Shown here: positions 53,303 through 63,325 of the stretch, one piece after another
Layout: each line of letters opens with the position of its first letter
Numbering within the stretch: position 1 is the stretch's first letter
DNA from: Pararhizobium sp. A13
GTDB taxonomy: Bacteria > Pseudomonadota > Alphaproteobacteria > Rhizobiales > Rhizobiaceae
Assembly: GCF_040126305.1 (NCBI RefSeq)
Contig: NZ_CP149511.1
Span: forward strand, 496,001 to 560,000
Direction: 5' to 3'
Length of the DNA: 64,000 bases
The notes under the pieces: model-generated
What the model was told of the DNA's origin: nothing
The model's input: only the letters and a program-made list of their open reading frames with translations
The model's database searches: none
Program-made: the position numbers and the translations under genes

Positions 53303-54400
53303 ATGGATTCACTCGAGGACAAGGTCGCCACCGTCCCCGGCGAAAGCTCCCGGATCGGTGTCGGCGTGGCGCGGCTCCACAAGAAGAAGATAATCGGCTT
53401 GCTGCTGTGCCTTGGCGCCGTGGTGGTCGTGGCTGCTGGATGGGCCAGGGCTCGTTCGAGCGGCGAGACGTCGACCGACAACGCTTATGTCCGCGGGGAT
53501 GTTACCTCGATCGCTCCAAGGGTTGCGGGCTACGTCACGGCGGTAGAGGTTGAGGACAACCAAACCGCCCGAGCGGGTGACGTCCTGTTCCGGATCGACG
53601 ATCGGGACTACCGCGCACGGCTTGCGCAAGCAGTGGCCAATGTCGAAGCTGCCCAAGCTCGCCTCACCAACGTCGATGCGGAGACCGAGCTTCAGCATGC
53701 CCTAATTCAGCAGGCCGAAGCCCAGAGACGCTCGGCCGTGGCCGAGGTGAATCTCGCGACCAAGGCCTACGACCGCCGACGCGAACTTATCCGCAGCAAC
53801 GCCGTCAGCCAGGCCCACGTCGATGAAAGCGACGCGGCGCGATCGAGAGCCGAGGCGGGCGTGTCGGCGGCCTCGGCAACGGTAGAGGCTCAGCGGCAAC
53901 GCATCGCCGTCCTTGCCGCTCAGCGTGAAGCTGCCGTTGCTGCCGTGGCCCAGGCGCAGGCCGCGCGCGATCTTGCCCAAATCGATATCGAGAGCACCAT
54001 GGTACGCGCGCCTGTAGGCGGCGTTATCGGCAACCGCCAGGTCCGCATTGGCCGGTTTGTTGCGCCAGGCGTCTCCGTGCTCGATATCGTTCCAGTCAAC
54101 GATGTGTGGGTCGTGGCGAATTTCAAGGAAACCCAGCTCGAACATATCCGGCCCGGTCAGCGCGTTCGTATCACCATCGACGGCTACCCGACCGGGGCGC
54201 TTGAAGGCGTGGTTGACAGCTTTGCTCCTGGTAGTGGGTCTGCCTTCAGCTTGCTCCCCACAGACAATGCAACAGGGAACTTCGTTCGCGTCGTCCAGCG
54301 CGTTCCGGTGAAGATCCGGATTGCCAACAATCCGTTGCCCGGCCGCCTTGTGCCCGGCCTGTCCGCGCGTGTCGAGATCGCCCAAGGAAGCGGCTCATGA
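53303..54400 (+). CDS. HlyD/EmrA-family membrane fusion protein
   Basis: The 365-residue adaptor has one N-terminal membrane helix (IIGLLLCLGAVVVVAAGWAR, near residues 30-50), a lipoyl/biotinyl half (YVRGDVTSIAPRVAGYVTAV), a long coiled-coil rich in Ala/Glu/Arg (about residues 100-215) and the second lipoyl half and beta-barrel (RAPVGGVIGNRQVRIGRFVA). It connects the MFS pump to an outer-membrane channel. It overlaps the pump gene by 4 bp (ATGA). Confidence 0.92.
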   Translation: MDSLEDKVATVPGESSRIGVGVARLHKKKIIGLLLCLGAVVVVAAGWARARSSGETSTDNAYVRGDVTSIAPRVAGYVTAVEVEDNQTARAGDVLFRIDDRDYRARLAQAVANVEAAQARLTNVDAETELQHALIQQAEAQRRSAVAEVNLATKAYDRRRELIRSNAVSQAHVDESDAARSRAEAGVSAASATVEAQRQRIAVLAAQREAAVAAVAQAQAARDLAQIDIESTMVRAPVGGVIGNRQVRIGRFVAPGVSVLDIVPVNDVWVVANFKETQLEHIRPGQRVRITIDGYPTGALEGVVDSFAPGSGSAFSLLPTDNATGNFVRVVQRVPVKIRIANNPLPGRLVPGLSARVEIAQGSGS

Positions 54401-56033
54401 CCACAGCCGTCACCGCCACGCCGAGCCGCGACAGATCTACGACCGGAGCCCTTCTTGTCGCGGGCATAGTGCTTGCCACGCTAACGGAGGCGATCGCCAG
54501 CACCGTCCTGTCACTCGGGCGCGGCGATATCATCGGCGACACATATGCAACTCCTGATGAGTTCGCCTGGCTGGATGTCGGATACACCACTCTCAAGCTC
54601 ATCGGATTCATATCCGCTTCCTGGCTGATGAACCGTATCAATCCGCGTAGTCTGATCGTCAGCTCAACCCTGGTCATGGGCACGGCCTGCGCCATTGCCG
54701 CCATCACAACTCGATTGGACCTGCTGATCGCGCTCCGCATCATACAAGGCTTCTCCGGAGGCACGCTGCTTGTCGCGGGCCAGGCGATCATTTTTCTCGC
54801 CTACCCGCGACACCATCAACCGATCCTCCAGGCCCTGTTCGCAATGGGCGCGGTCGTTGCCCCCGCGACGATCGCCCCGGCCCTTCAGGGGTGGTTGCTC
54901 GATAGCCAATCCTGGACCTGGATCTTCTTCTGCATTGTTCCGGTGGCCCTCGCGGCTGCCGGATTTCTGCTGATCGCAGACGATCCGATGCCCGCCAAGG
55001 CCGTGCGCCGTCCGTTTGATTGGATCGGCTTCTCACTGATCTCCGTCACGCTTTTCTGCTTCACCTACGTCTTCACCCAGGGCAGCCGATGGGACTGGTT
55101 CGAGGAACCTCGCATCCAGTGGCTGACGGTGATCGGTGCAGCCACTCTGCTGGCATTTCTCGGCCAACAAGTGATGGCCAAAGGCAAGGGCCTGCTCGAC
55201 TTTACCTTGTTCAAATCGGACGATTTTTCCTTCGCCTTTATCGTCAGTTTTGTCGCCGGCGCCGCATTGTTCGGAAGCGCGTTCCTGATTCCGTCTTTTG
55301 CCGTGTCCGTCCTTGCGTTCACGCCTACCGATGCCGGCCAACTCCTGTTGCCGAGTGGCGCGCTTTTCATCGGCGCGCTCCTCATTGCTGCCTTTCTCAT
55401 GCAGGTCCGCCGCGTTCCTCCGTTCGCCACAGTGCCCTTTGGAATCCTGATGATCATGGTTGCAATGTGGATGCTGTCCGGTTCGACCGGCGAGAGCGGC
55501 GCGGATGACATGATGGCAGCAATCCTGTTGCGCGGCTTAGGCCTTGGCTTCCTGTTTCTATCGATCACTCTGATCGCTTTCAGCCACTCGACAGCCAAAA
55601 CCTCGCGTCCGGAATCGGCTTCTTCAATACGGGCCGCCAGCTCGGTGGCCTTATGGGGGTCGCAGCACTCCAGACACTGATCGACCATAACGTCGTCGCC
55701 AATGTCGCGGTCCTCGGCGCTAACGTCACCGCAGGGAGGCCCCCGGTCGTTGAACGGCTTACGACCACGACAGTCATGCTGACGGCGAAAGGGATGGACG
55801 CAGCGGCCGCTACCCGGGCAGCGACGAGCCTTCTAGGCCGTGTCGTGACAGGTCAGTCCATGGTGATTGCCTTCGACACAGCGTTCAACGCAGTCGCTCT
55901 GCTTTTTGTCATCGCCGCGCCCGTGCTGGTCGGCATCAAGATCGGACTCTCCCGATACGCGAAAGTGCGCGCTGCGCGGTTGCTAAAGACGAAGGAACAG
56001 GACCGTGAGCCAGGCCACGCCAACTGCCAGTAG
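54397..56033 (+). pseudogene. DHA2-family (EmrB-like) drug efflux pump, frameshifted
   Basis: The first 395 or so codons encode a 14-helix-type MFS pump; then near 55585-55590 the frame breaks. Downstream the correct protein continues in another frame with LASGIGFFNTGRQLGGLMGV and ends with a membrane helix (NAVALLFVIAAPVLVGIKIG) at 56033. Restoring one base in CCACTCGACAGC (reading HLDSQNLASG) gives a normal 545-residue DHA2 transporter. The lesion cuts off the last two or three helices, so the pump is inactive unless this is a sequencing error or programmed slippage; no slippery site was obvious. Confidence 0.82.
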
Positions 56034-56815
56034 ATCGGATACTCCCAACACGTCCTTCGGGTCAGCGAGAGCCTCGCTGACAGCCCGCACGATGTCAGGA
56101 CGAGGCTCCGGCCGTGATTTGGGTCGAGGCTGACGACGATGAAAAGATCGTGACGATCTTTCCCAGCAAGCGCCCCTGTCAGGCGCGTCATAGATCTCAT
56201 GGTCGAAGAGCGTGGGATAGATCGCTCCTAAGGTTCACATTGATGGCGCTGATAGGTCGGCTTCCGGCTGCGACAAAGGTCCAGAGAGCCAAAACCTCAA
56301 CATCCGGCGTCGGGCTGAACAATCCGAGAGGCCGCGGGAAAATCACTCACAGCGTCCGAATATGGCTTCCGTGGCAATGCATCCATGAATTTCAATACCT
56401 GCTCGTGAAAATCAGTCCCAAAGTGAGAATTCCATGAAAAAGTGCAACAACGAGCCATGAAGAACGGTCATTGTTTCTGAATCGCGATCACAAAGGCGAC
56501 GTAAGCATCACTATTGGATGATCGGCAGGTTGCGGCGGAGGTTTCGAAAGTTCTCACTACCGGAGCGCGGACACGTCTCGATGCAGGCGACGGTTCGGAC
56601 CTAGACTCCTAAGATCTGGTCCACAAACTGATTGCGGCTATGGTGGCATTGGCGAGCCAGTTTCTGGCGAGTTTTCGGAGCGCGTAGCGATACGCCTGAA
56701 AAGTTTGTTTGTGCAGACCGAGCGCTCGAAATCGTCATCTCACTTTGCTGTATCACTCGTTCTCTCTATCCTTAATCAGAATCCGAAAGACGACCGCCGA
56801 GGTTGAACACAAAAG
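56034..56815. other. Gene-poor interval upstream of the C1/oxygenase cluster
   Basis: About 780 bp without a recognisable gene. Open frames are short and lack domains. A leftward stretch around 56625-56705 reads FQAYRYALRKLARNWLANAT, protein-like but unassigned, possibly transposase debris. The LacI gene at 56816 has no strong ribosome site. Confidence 0.4.
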
Positions 56816-57820
56816 ATGAAGCCAACATTCCAGAATATCGCGCGCCTTGCCGGCGTCGGAACGGCAACCGTCGAACGGGTCCTGAACGGGCGCGGTGGAG
56901 TGCGGCCCGTTCTTGTGGAGAAGGTCACTGCCGCCGCACGAGCGCTCGACTATCCGAAGCGGCTGCCAGACCTCCATCGCGGGATCGTGCGTATTGATGT
57001 CCTTCTCATGCGACCGGAAACAACGTTCTACTCCCGACTCGCGAAGGCCTTCGGGCGAATCGCCGCTTTGCTCGATTCGACGATCGCGGTGCATCGCACT
57101 TTCTTGGATGAGCACGATCCGCGCGGCATCGCGGCGTGGATCGCAAGACCTGAGGGAAACCGTGCCGGCCTCATCGTCGCTGCACCCGACCAACCGGAGG
57201 TCCGGGCCGCGCTTCATTCTGTCGAGGCCGAAGGCGTTCCGATCATCCAGATCGTCACACGCGCAGAAAGCGTCGAGGCGAGCTATGTCGGGATCGACAA
57301 CTACGCGGCCGGGCGAAGCGCCGGCCTGTTTACCTCGCGCATGCAGTCGCGGAACGGTACGGTCGTCGCACTCTGTCACAGCCAGATATACCAGGTTCAC
57401 CGCGACCGCATCCGCGGCTTCTCCGACTATTTTTCCGAACATCCGCGCGACGGAATAGAATTCGCCGCCGTTCTTTTTGGGCAGGACGAGGCTATCCGTA
57501 GCGCCGAAATGCTGGCAGAGGCGCTCAAGGCCTGGCCGGATCTGGTGGGCTTCTACAATGCCGGCGGCGCCAATTCCTCGCTCGCATCGGTCCTACACAA
57601 GCACCCACGCGGCCGGGAGATCTTCTTCGTCGGCCATGAACTCACCGAGCGCAGTGCGGCGGCCTTGCGGGAGGGGGTCATGTCCGTGGTGTTAGACCAG
57701 GCGCCGGAGGCTCAGGCGCGCCGCGCGCTCGATCTGATGCTTGCCCGCCTCGGCCTCGTCAGCGAGCCCGTCTCCAATGATCCGATCCGGTTCGTCACGA
57801 TCACTCGGGAAAATCTCTAA
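56816..57820 (+). CDS. LacI-family regulator of the oxygenase/C1 cluster
   Basis: The 334-residue protein has a LacI HTH and hinge (FQNIARLAGVGTATVERVLN, then GGVRPVLVEKVTAAARALDY) and a binding-protein-like domain. It is the first gene before the PanB-, MocD/E/F-like, PurU and FolD genes, all rightward, so it is their probable local regulator. Rhizopine moc clusters instead use the GntR-type MocR, so the regulation differs. The effector is unknown. Confidence 0.92.
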   Translation: MKPTFQNIARLAGVGTATVERVLNGRGGVRPVLVEKVTAAARALDYPKRLPDLHRGIVRIDVLLMRPETTFYSRLAKAFGRIAALLDSTIAVHRTFLDEHDPRGIAAWIARPEGNRAGLIVAAPDQPEVRAALHSVEAEGVPIIQIVTRAESVEASYVGIDNYAAGRSAGLFTSRMQSRNGTVVALCHSQIYQVHRDRIRGFSDYFSEHPRDGIEFAAVLFGQDEAIRSAEMLAEALKAWPDLVGFYNAGGANSSLASVLHKHPRGREIFFVGHELTERSAAALREGVMSVVLDQAPEAQARRALDLMLARLGLVSEPVSNDPIRFVTITRENL

Positions 57821-57912
57821 CACCGAGCACTTGATCTGATGTGATCAAGAAACCAGCGGCGGACGCCTCGCCTGCAGACTATGATCTTCCCACAAGTCGA
57901 GGGGGAGATCTG

Positions 57913-58704
57913 ATGACAAGACGCACTACGGTCCATGACCTGCAGAGCCAAAAAGGCTCACGCAAGTGGCTCCAGTTGCATGTGGACAATGCCGAGGAAG
58001 CGGCGGCGGCGGTGGAGTGCGGGATCACCATCCTGTCCTGCGAGCCCGACCACAATCTCGAAGGCATTCGCTCGGCGGTGCCGTTTGCCTTCCTGTCGGT
58101 GGGCATGCCACACGGCGCCGTCTCGTCGCAACAAGAGGCGGTCCGTCTCGGATTCCAGATGCTGAAGCGTGGTGCCGACTCGATCTATTGTTCCCATTCT
58201 CCCTATTTCATCGAGGCGATGGCGCGGGAAGGCGTTCCGGTTACCGGCCATGTCGGGCTCGTGCCGAACCGTGCCACATGGACGAATTTCCGAGCGATCG
58301 GCAGGACACCCGAGGAGGCGCTCCGTGTGTTGCGCGCGGTAAAGGACCTAGAGAATGCGGGTGCCGCAGCGATCGAGGTCGAAGTGGTGCCGGTCCGGCT
58401 CGCCGAGTACATCACCCGCAACACGCCGATGATCACCATGGGCATGGGCTGCGGATCGGCCTGCGACACGCAGTATCTCTTCTCGTCGGACGTGCTTGGC
58501 ACACATGCGGATCACTATCCCCGCCACGCCAAACGTTACGCCGATTTCGTGGCCCTCATGGCCGAGCTGCAGACAAAACGCGTAGAAGCCTTTCGCGCAT
58601 TTGCTGCCGATGTTGCCAGCGGCGCCTACCCCGAAGCGAAGCATCAGGTGGACATGGATGACGCCGCCTTCGAACGCTTCTCCACTCTCGCCCAATCGAT
58701 CTGA
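57913..58704 (+). CDS. PanB-like (ketopantoate hydroxymethyltransferase family) enzyme
   Basis: The 263-residue TIM-barrel protein follows the PanB layout: SRKWLQLHVDNAEEAAAAVE at the start, GHVGLVPNRATWTNFRAIGR in the middle, then AAAIEVEVVPVRLAEYITRN and ITMGMGCGSACDTQYLFSSD. PanB transfers a hydroxymethyl group from 5,10-methylene-THF to a 2-oxoacid. It is divergent from housekeeping PanB (GQVLV region replaced), and panC is not beside it, so a different substrate is likely. Position with PurU and FolD points to THF-linked C1 transfer. GGGGGAG lies upstream of the ATG. Confidence 0.78.
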   Translation: MTRRTTVHDLQSQKGSRKWLQLHVDNAEEAAAAVECGITILSCEPDHNLEGIRSAVPFAFLSVGMPHGAVSSQQEAVRLGFQMLKRGADSIYCSHSPYFIEAMAREGVPVTGHVGLVPNRATWTNFRAIGRTPEEALRVLRAVKDLENAGAAAIEVEVVPVRLAEYITRNTPMITMGMGCGSACDTQYLFSSDVLGTHADHYPRHAKRYADFVALMAELQTKRVEAFRAFAADVASGAYPEAKHQVDMDDAAFERFSTLAQSI

Positions 58705-58716
58705 CGGAGAATCCCA

Positions 58717-59730
58717 ATGGATGACCTGACCTTTGGCAAACGCAACAAGCGGGGCGATTGGGCTCCCGACGGACAGATAGAGACGGCCCCCGTCTTCACT
58801 CTGCCTCCGAAGCCACTCGCTTTCCTGAAATGGCTACCGCACTATTTCCTCCCTTGGAACGTGCTCTTCGCCGCCTCGGCTGTCGCCTACTGGCAGTTTG
58901 TCGTGCCGGAAACGGAGATCATGAAAACGCTCCTCTGGACCTGGATCTTGCGGCTCTTCGTGGTCAACTGCGTTGCCGTGTTCTTGTTTTACGGCGCGTT
59001 CGAGCTGCGCCTCTATGTCTTTCGTGCCCAGGGAAACCGCTTCAAGTACAATGGCAAGTTTCCCGGCGACAACAAGAACTCGGTCTTCCTCTTCAACAGC
59101 CAGAATGCCGACGGCATCATCCGGACCTTCGGCATGGCTCTTCCGATCTGGACGGCACTGGAGGTCGGTATTCTCTATGCCTATGCCAATGGGCTCGTGC
59201 CGTGGGTGTCCTTCGCCGAGAACCCCTGGTACCTGTTCGGCATCGCGCTTGTCATGCCGATCTTCCATGAGGCGCATTTCTTCGCGATCCATCGGCTGAT
59301 TCACTGGGCGCCGCTTTATCGGTGGATCCATTCCGTACACCACAATTCGGTCAATCCATCCCCCTGGTCGTCACTGTCGATGCATCCGGTCGAGCAACTG
59401 CTCTATTTCTCGTCGGCTTTGATTCACGTACTCATCCCGTCAAACCCCATCCTTGCGATCTATCAGTTGCACTATTCCGGCTTCGGGGCGGTCGTCGGCC
59501 ATCTCGGTTTCGACAAGATCGAACTGGGCGAGGAGGCTGCGATCGATAGCCATGCCTATACCCATTACCTGCACCATAAGTTTTTCGAGGTGAACTACGG
59601 CGACGGCCTCGTGCCTTTCGACAAGTTGTTCGGCACCTGGCACGACGGGACCAAGGAAGGCGATGCGCGGATGCAGGCACGATATGAAAAGCGTAAGGCC
59701 CGCGCCAATGCGGCGACCACCGCGAAGTGA
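58717..59730 (+). CDS. mocD: MocD-like membrane hydroxylase/oxygenase (sterol desaturase superfamily)
   Basis: The 337-residue membrane protein has hydrophobic segments near residues 40-60, 70-95, 140-165 and 220-240 and the histidine clusters of diiron fatty-acid hydroxylases: HEAHFFAIHRLIH, HSVHHNSV and HYLHHKFFEVNYG. It should use a di-iron centre and O2 for hydroxylation or oxidative demethylation. It lies 12 bp after the PanB-like gene and 10 bp before a Rieske ferredoxin, with a ferredoxin reductase next. This is the set described as MocD, MocE and MocF in rhizopine demethylation, so I use that name for the family only. Confidence 0.82.
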   Translation: MDDLTFGKRNKRGDWAPDGQIETAPVFTLPPKPLAFLKWLPHYFLPWNVLFAASAVAYWQFVVPETEIMKTLLWTWILRLFVVNCVAVFLFYGAFELRLYVFRAQGNRFKYNGKFPGDNKNSVFLFNSQNADGIIRTFGMALPIWTALEVGILYAYANGLVPWVSFAENPWYLFGIALVMPIFHEAHFFAIHRLIHWAPLYRWIHSVHHNSVNPSPWSSLSMHPVEQLLYFSSALIHVLIPSNPILAIYQLHYSGFGAVVGHLGFDKIELGEEAAIDSHAYTHYLHHKFFEVNYGDGLVPFDKLFGTWHDGTKEGDARMQARYEKRKARANAATTAK

Positions 59731-59740
59731 CGAGGACATC

Positions 59741-60058
59741 ATGACCAACTGGATTCCCGCCTGCCGCCTCGACGACATCGAACAGGAAGGAGCACGCCGC
59801 TTCGACCACTCCGGCCGGACCTATGCGCTCTATCGTTCACCGGACGACGAGGTGTTCTGCACCGACGGACTGTGCACCCATGAGGCGATCCACCTCGCCG
59901 ATGGACTCGTGATGGACTACGAGGTCGAATGCCCCAAACATTCCGGTATGTTCGATTACCGCACCGGCGAGGCCAAGCGCTTGCCGGCATGCAAGAACCT
60001 CAATGTCTACCCGGCGCGCATCGAGGACGGGGCGGTGCTGGTCGAATTGCCGGGCTGA
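59741..60058 (+). CDS. mocE: Rieske [2Fe-2S] ferredoxin (MocE-like)
   Basis: This 105-residue Rieske ferredoxin binds its cluster through CTHEA (Cys-x-His) near residue 45 and CPKHSGMF (Cys-x-x-His) near residue 66. It carries electrons from the reductase encoded next to the membrane oxygenase encoded before. The start ATG comes ten bases after the MocD-like stop, with CGAGGA upstream; the open frame upstream overlaps mocD. The size and order fit MocE and related aromatic-oxygenase ferredoxins. Confidence 0.9.
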   Translation: MTNWIPACRLDDIEQEGARRFDHSGRTYALYRSPDDEVFCTDGLCTHEAIHLADGLVMDYEVECPKHSGMFDYRTGEAKRLPACKNLNVYPARIEDGAVLVELPG

Positions 60059-60109
60059 AGCATCCAGTCGGACCGCGTTTTTACTTTCTCTTTCACGCGA
60101 GGCTTAGTC

Positions 60110-61336
60110 ATGTCCTCTTTTGTCATCGTGGGCGCCGGGGAGTGCGGCGCACGCGCAGCCTTTGCGCTGCGTGAACGGGGTTTCGACGGCGCTATCACGC
60201 TTGTCGGTACGGAACCGCTTTTGCCCTATGAGCGGCCACCACTCTCCAAGGATGCCATCGTTGCGGGCGCCGGGCCGAAGTTCGTTGCCGATGCCGCCCG
60301 CTTCGAGGCGGAGGGCATCCGAACAATCATCGGCGTGTCGGTTGCTGCAATCGACCGGGCCGGAAGAAGCGTAGTGCTGTCGGACGGCTCTCGGCTTCCA
60401 TATGACAAGCTTCTTTTGACGACTGGTGCCAGTGCACGGGAACTGCCGGCGGCGCCGTGTTCGGACGGCCGAATCCGCGTCCTGCGCAGCCATGCCGATG
60501 CCTCGGCCATCCGCCCGCATATGGCCGAAGGCAGCCATATCGCGATCATCGGCGGAGGCTTCATCGGCCTCGAGCTTGCCGCTAGCGCCCGAAAACTCGG
60601 TGCAAGCGTCACGCTTCTCGAAGGCCTGCCGCGCGTGCTTACCCGCGGCGTCCCGGCCGAAATCGCCGAGGTCGTCTGCAACCGCCATCGCGGCGCGGGC
60701 GTGGACCTTCTCTGCGGTATTAAAATAGCCGCCATCGAGGAACGGCCGAGCGAGGTGCGCATCACGTTAGAAGACGGCCGGGTGATTGCGGCCAACCTTC
60801 TGATCGTCGGAATCGGCTCGGCGCCGAATGTCGCGCTCGCCGATGCGGCCGGACTTGCCATCGACAACGGCATTGCGGTCGATCAGCATCTGCGCACAAG
60901 CGATTCCGATATCTTCGCGGCCGGTGACTGCTGCTCCTATCCGCTTGGTCTTTATGGCGGGCGGCGCATCCGGCTTGAATCCTGGCGCAATGCGCATGAG
61001 CAGGGCGAGCTTGCGGCCGCGAACATGGCCGGTGCCGAAGCGCCGATATCTTCCGTTCCATGGTTCTGGTCGGATCAGTACGACTTGACACTGCAGATCG
61101 CGGGGCTTGCCGAGGGTGCTGTGACGACGGTTCGACGTGATCTTTCTGCCGAGGCATTCATTCTCTTTCACCTGGCCGGCGATGGCCGCCTGCTTGCCGC
61201 AAGCGGCATCGGACCGGGCAATGCGATCGCGCGCGATATCCGGCTCGCCGAGATGCTGATCGCCGCCGGCCGCCATCCCGATCCCGCCGCGCTCGCCGCA
61301 CCCGAGATCAAGCTGAAACAACTGCTCGCCGCCTGA
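60110..61336 (+). CDS. mocF: NAD(P)H ferredoxin reductase (MocF-like, FAD)
   Basis: The 408-residue flavoprotein has the FAD motif FVIVGAGECGARAAFALRER (second glycine position shifted), an NAD-binding HIAIIGGGFIGLELAA and the C-terminal FAD contact DIFAAGDCCSYP. It belongs with BphA4/PdR-type reductases of oxygenase systems and feeds electrons to the Rieske ferredoxin. The 51-bp gap to mocE is the widest in this operon. It gives a complete three-part oxygenase with the two previous genes. Confidence 0.92.
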   Translation: MSSFVIVGAGECGARAAFALRERGFDGAITLVGTEPLLPYERPPLSKDAIVAGAGPKFVADAARFEAEGIRTIIGVSVAAIDRAGRSVVLSDGSRLPYDKLLLTTGASARELPAAPCSDGRIRVLRSHADASAIRPHMAEGSHIAIIGGGFIGLELAASARKLGASVTLLEGLPRVLTRGVPAEIAEVVCNRHRGAGVDLLCGIKIAAIEERPSEVRITLEDGRVIAANLLIVGIGSAPNVALADAAGLAIDNGIAVDQHLRTSDSDIFAAGDCCSYPLGLYGGRRIRLESWRNAHEQGELAAANMAGAEAPISSVPWFWSDQYDLTLQIAGLAEGAVTTVRRDLSAEAFILFHLAGDGRLLAASGIGPGNAIARDIRLAEMLIAAGRHPDPAALAAPEIKLKQLLAA

Positions 61337-61401
61337 TCCTTTCACCTTGTCAATATCAACCTGAATAGCCCGCGCGGTTGCGGTCTCGACTGAGGATTGT
61401 C

Positions 61402-62286
61402 ATGACCTCCTATGTGCTTACCGTTTCCTGCAAATCGACCCGCGGCATCGTCGCCGCGATCACCGGCTATCTCGCCGAGAAGGGTTGCAACATCGTCGAC
61501 AGTTCGCAGTTCGACGACCTCGAAACGGGCCTGTTCTTCATGCGCCTCAGTTTCGCCAGCCAGGAAGGCATCACGCAAGAGGAACTGGAAACGGGCTTCG
61601 CCGCCGTCACCGAGCGCTTTAAGATGAAAGCGCAGTTCCACGACAGCGGGCACCGCATGAAGGTGCTTTTGATGGTGTCGCGCTTCGGCCACTGCCTCAA
61701 CGACCTGCTCTATCGCTGGAAGATCGGCGCGCTGCCGATCGACATCGTCGGCGTCGTCTCCAACCACTTTGACTACCAGAAGGTGGTCGTCAACCACGAC
61801 ATCCCCTTCCACCACATCCCGGTGACCAAGGCCAACAAGGCGCAGGCCGAAGCCCGCATCATGGACGTGGTCGAGCAGACCGGTACCGAACTGATCGTGC
61901 TGGCCCGCTACATGCAGATTCTGTCGGATTCCATGTGCCAGAAGATGTCGGGCCAGATCATCAACATCCACCACTCCTTCCTGCCGTCGTTCAAGGGTGC
62001 CAACCCGTACAAGCAGGCCTATGAGCGCGGCGTCAAGCTGATCGGTGCGACGGCGCACTACGTCACCGCTGACCTCGATGAAGGCCCGATCATCGAGCAG
62101 GATATCGCCCGCATCACCCATGCGCAGTCGGCCGAGGACTATGTCTCGATCGGCCGCGACGTCGAAAGCCAAGTGCTGGCCCGGGCCGTGCACGCCCACA
62201 TCCACCACCGCACCTTCATCAACGGCAACCGCACCGTCGTCTTCCCGGCAAGCCCGGGCTCCTATGCGTCCGAGCGCATGGGCTGA
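61402..62286 (+). CDS. purU: Formyltetrahydrofolate deformylase
   Basis: The 294-residue protein has an N-terminal ACT domain (SCKSTRGIVAAITGYLAEKG) and a C-terminal formyltransferase-like domain with the catalytic Asn/His/Asp region INIHHSFLPSFKGANPYKQA and ATAHYVTADLDEGPII. It hydrolyses 10-formyl-THF to formate and THF. It starts at the ATG at 61402 and ends 3 bp before folD. In rhizobia purU and folD next to demethylating oxygenases are thought to drain C1 units released as formaldehyde. Confidence 0.95.
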   Translation: MTSYVLTVSCKSTRGIVAAITGYLAEKGCNIVDSSQFDDLETGLFFMRLSFASQEGITQEELETGFAAVTERFKMKAQFHDSGHRMKVLLMVSRFGHCLNDLLYRWKIGALPIDIVGVVSNHFDYQKVVVNHDIPFHHIPVTKANKAQAEARIMDVVEQTGTELIVLARYMQILSDSMCQKMSGQIINIHHSFLPSFKGANPYKQAYERGVKLIGATAHYVTADLDEGPIIEQDIARITHAQSAEDYVSIGRDVESQVLARAVHAHIHHRTFINGNRTVVFPASPGSYASERMG

Positions 62287-62289
62287 GCT

Positions 62290-63189
62290 ATGGCATCCAT
62301 TATTGATGGAAGACAGGTAGCCACTTCAGTCATTGAAGCCGTAAAAACCGCGTCTGAGGCGCTGCAGGAACAGACCGGCGTCAAGACCGGTCTGGCCGTG
62401 GTTATCGTTGGCGACGATCCGGCAAGCCATGCCTATGTCTCGGCTAAGAGCAAGATGGCCAAGGAGTGCGGTTTTACCTCGGTGCAGCATACGCTGCCGG
62501 AGGAAACGACGCAGGAGGAACTCGCGGCGCTGGTGCAGACCTTGAACAAGGACGAAAGCCTGCACGGTATCCTCGTGCAGCTTCCGCTGCCCAAACATCT
62601 CAACTCCGACCCGATCATCCAGTCCATCCTGCCTGAAAAGGACGTCGACGGTCTGCACGTCGTCAATGCCGGCAAGGTCGCGACCGGCGATCTCGATGGC
62701 GGTCTCGTCTCCTGCACGCCGGCTGGCGCCATGGTCTTCGTCAAGCGCACGCATGGTGAGGATCTTTCCGGTCTCAACGCTGTCGTCATCGGCCGCTCCA
62801 ACCTGTTCGGCAAGCCGATGGCGGCACTGCTTTTGGCGGCCAACGCGACGGTGACGGTTGCGCATTCGCGCACCAAGGATCTGCCTGGCGTCTGCCGTGG
62901 CGCCGATATCCTCGTTGCCGCCGTCGGACGCCCGCAAATGGTCAAGGCCGATTGGGTCAAGCCCGGCGCGACTGTCATCGATGTCGGCATCAACCGTATT
63001 GCCGCTCCCGAACGCGGTGATGGTAGGTTCCGCCTGGTCGGTGATGTCGCCTTCGAGGAATGCGCAAAAGTTGCCAGCGTCATCACGCCGGTTCCAGGTG
63101 GCGTCGGCCCGATGACCATCGCCATGCTGATGGCAAACACCGTGATCGCGGCATTTCGTTCAGTCGGTATGGCGCCACCCGAATTCTAG
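62290..63189 (+). CDS. folD: Methylenetetrahydrofolate dehydrogenase/cyclohydrolase
   Basis: The 299-residue bifunctional enzyme has [13 protein letters not shown] (catalytic Tyr and Lys), [10 protein letters not shown], the NADP-binding [20 protein letters not shown] and the conserved [14 protein letters not shown]. It converts 5,10-methylene-THF to 10-formyl-THF through methenyl-THF. It is 3 bp after purU. FolD plus PurU turn methylene-THF into formate, which fits disposal or balancing of C1 units from demethylation. Confidence 0.95.
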   Translation: MASIIDGRQVATSVIEAVKTASEALQEQTGVKTGLAVVIVGDDPASHAYVSAKSKMAKECGFTSVQHTLPEETTQEELAALVQTLNKDESLHGILVQLPLPKHLNSDPIIQSILPEKDVDGLHVVNAGKVATGDLDGGLVSCTPAGAMVFVKRTHGEDLSGLNAVVIGRSNLFGKPMAALLLAANATVTVAHSRTKDLPGVCRGADILVAAVGRPQMVKADWVKPGATVIDVGINRIAAPERGDGRFRLVGDVAFEECAKVASVITPVPGGVGPMTIAMLMANTVIAAFRSVGMAPPEF

Positions 63190-63296
63190 CCGGCGCGCCA
63201 CGTCCCAGAAGGGAGCTCGGAATGTTGTCCATGAGCAAATCAGGCGCCTAGGCGGTCGTTGCGCAGGGAACGCTTGAGTTCGTCAAAATATATTGA

Positions 63297-63313
63297 GGCT
63301 CCTGAGAGCTTTT
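63297..63313 (+). terminator. Weak terminator candidate after folD
   Basis: GCTC (63298-63301), loop CTGA and GAGC (63306-63309) are followed by four T residues. The stem is short, so the call is weak; it sits between folD and the convergent IclR-type gene. Confidence 0.3.
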
Positions 63314-63325
63314 ACAGCGAGTCGC

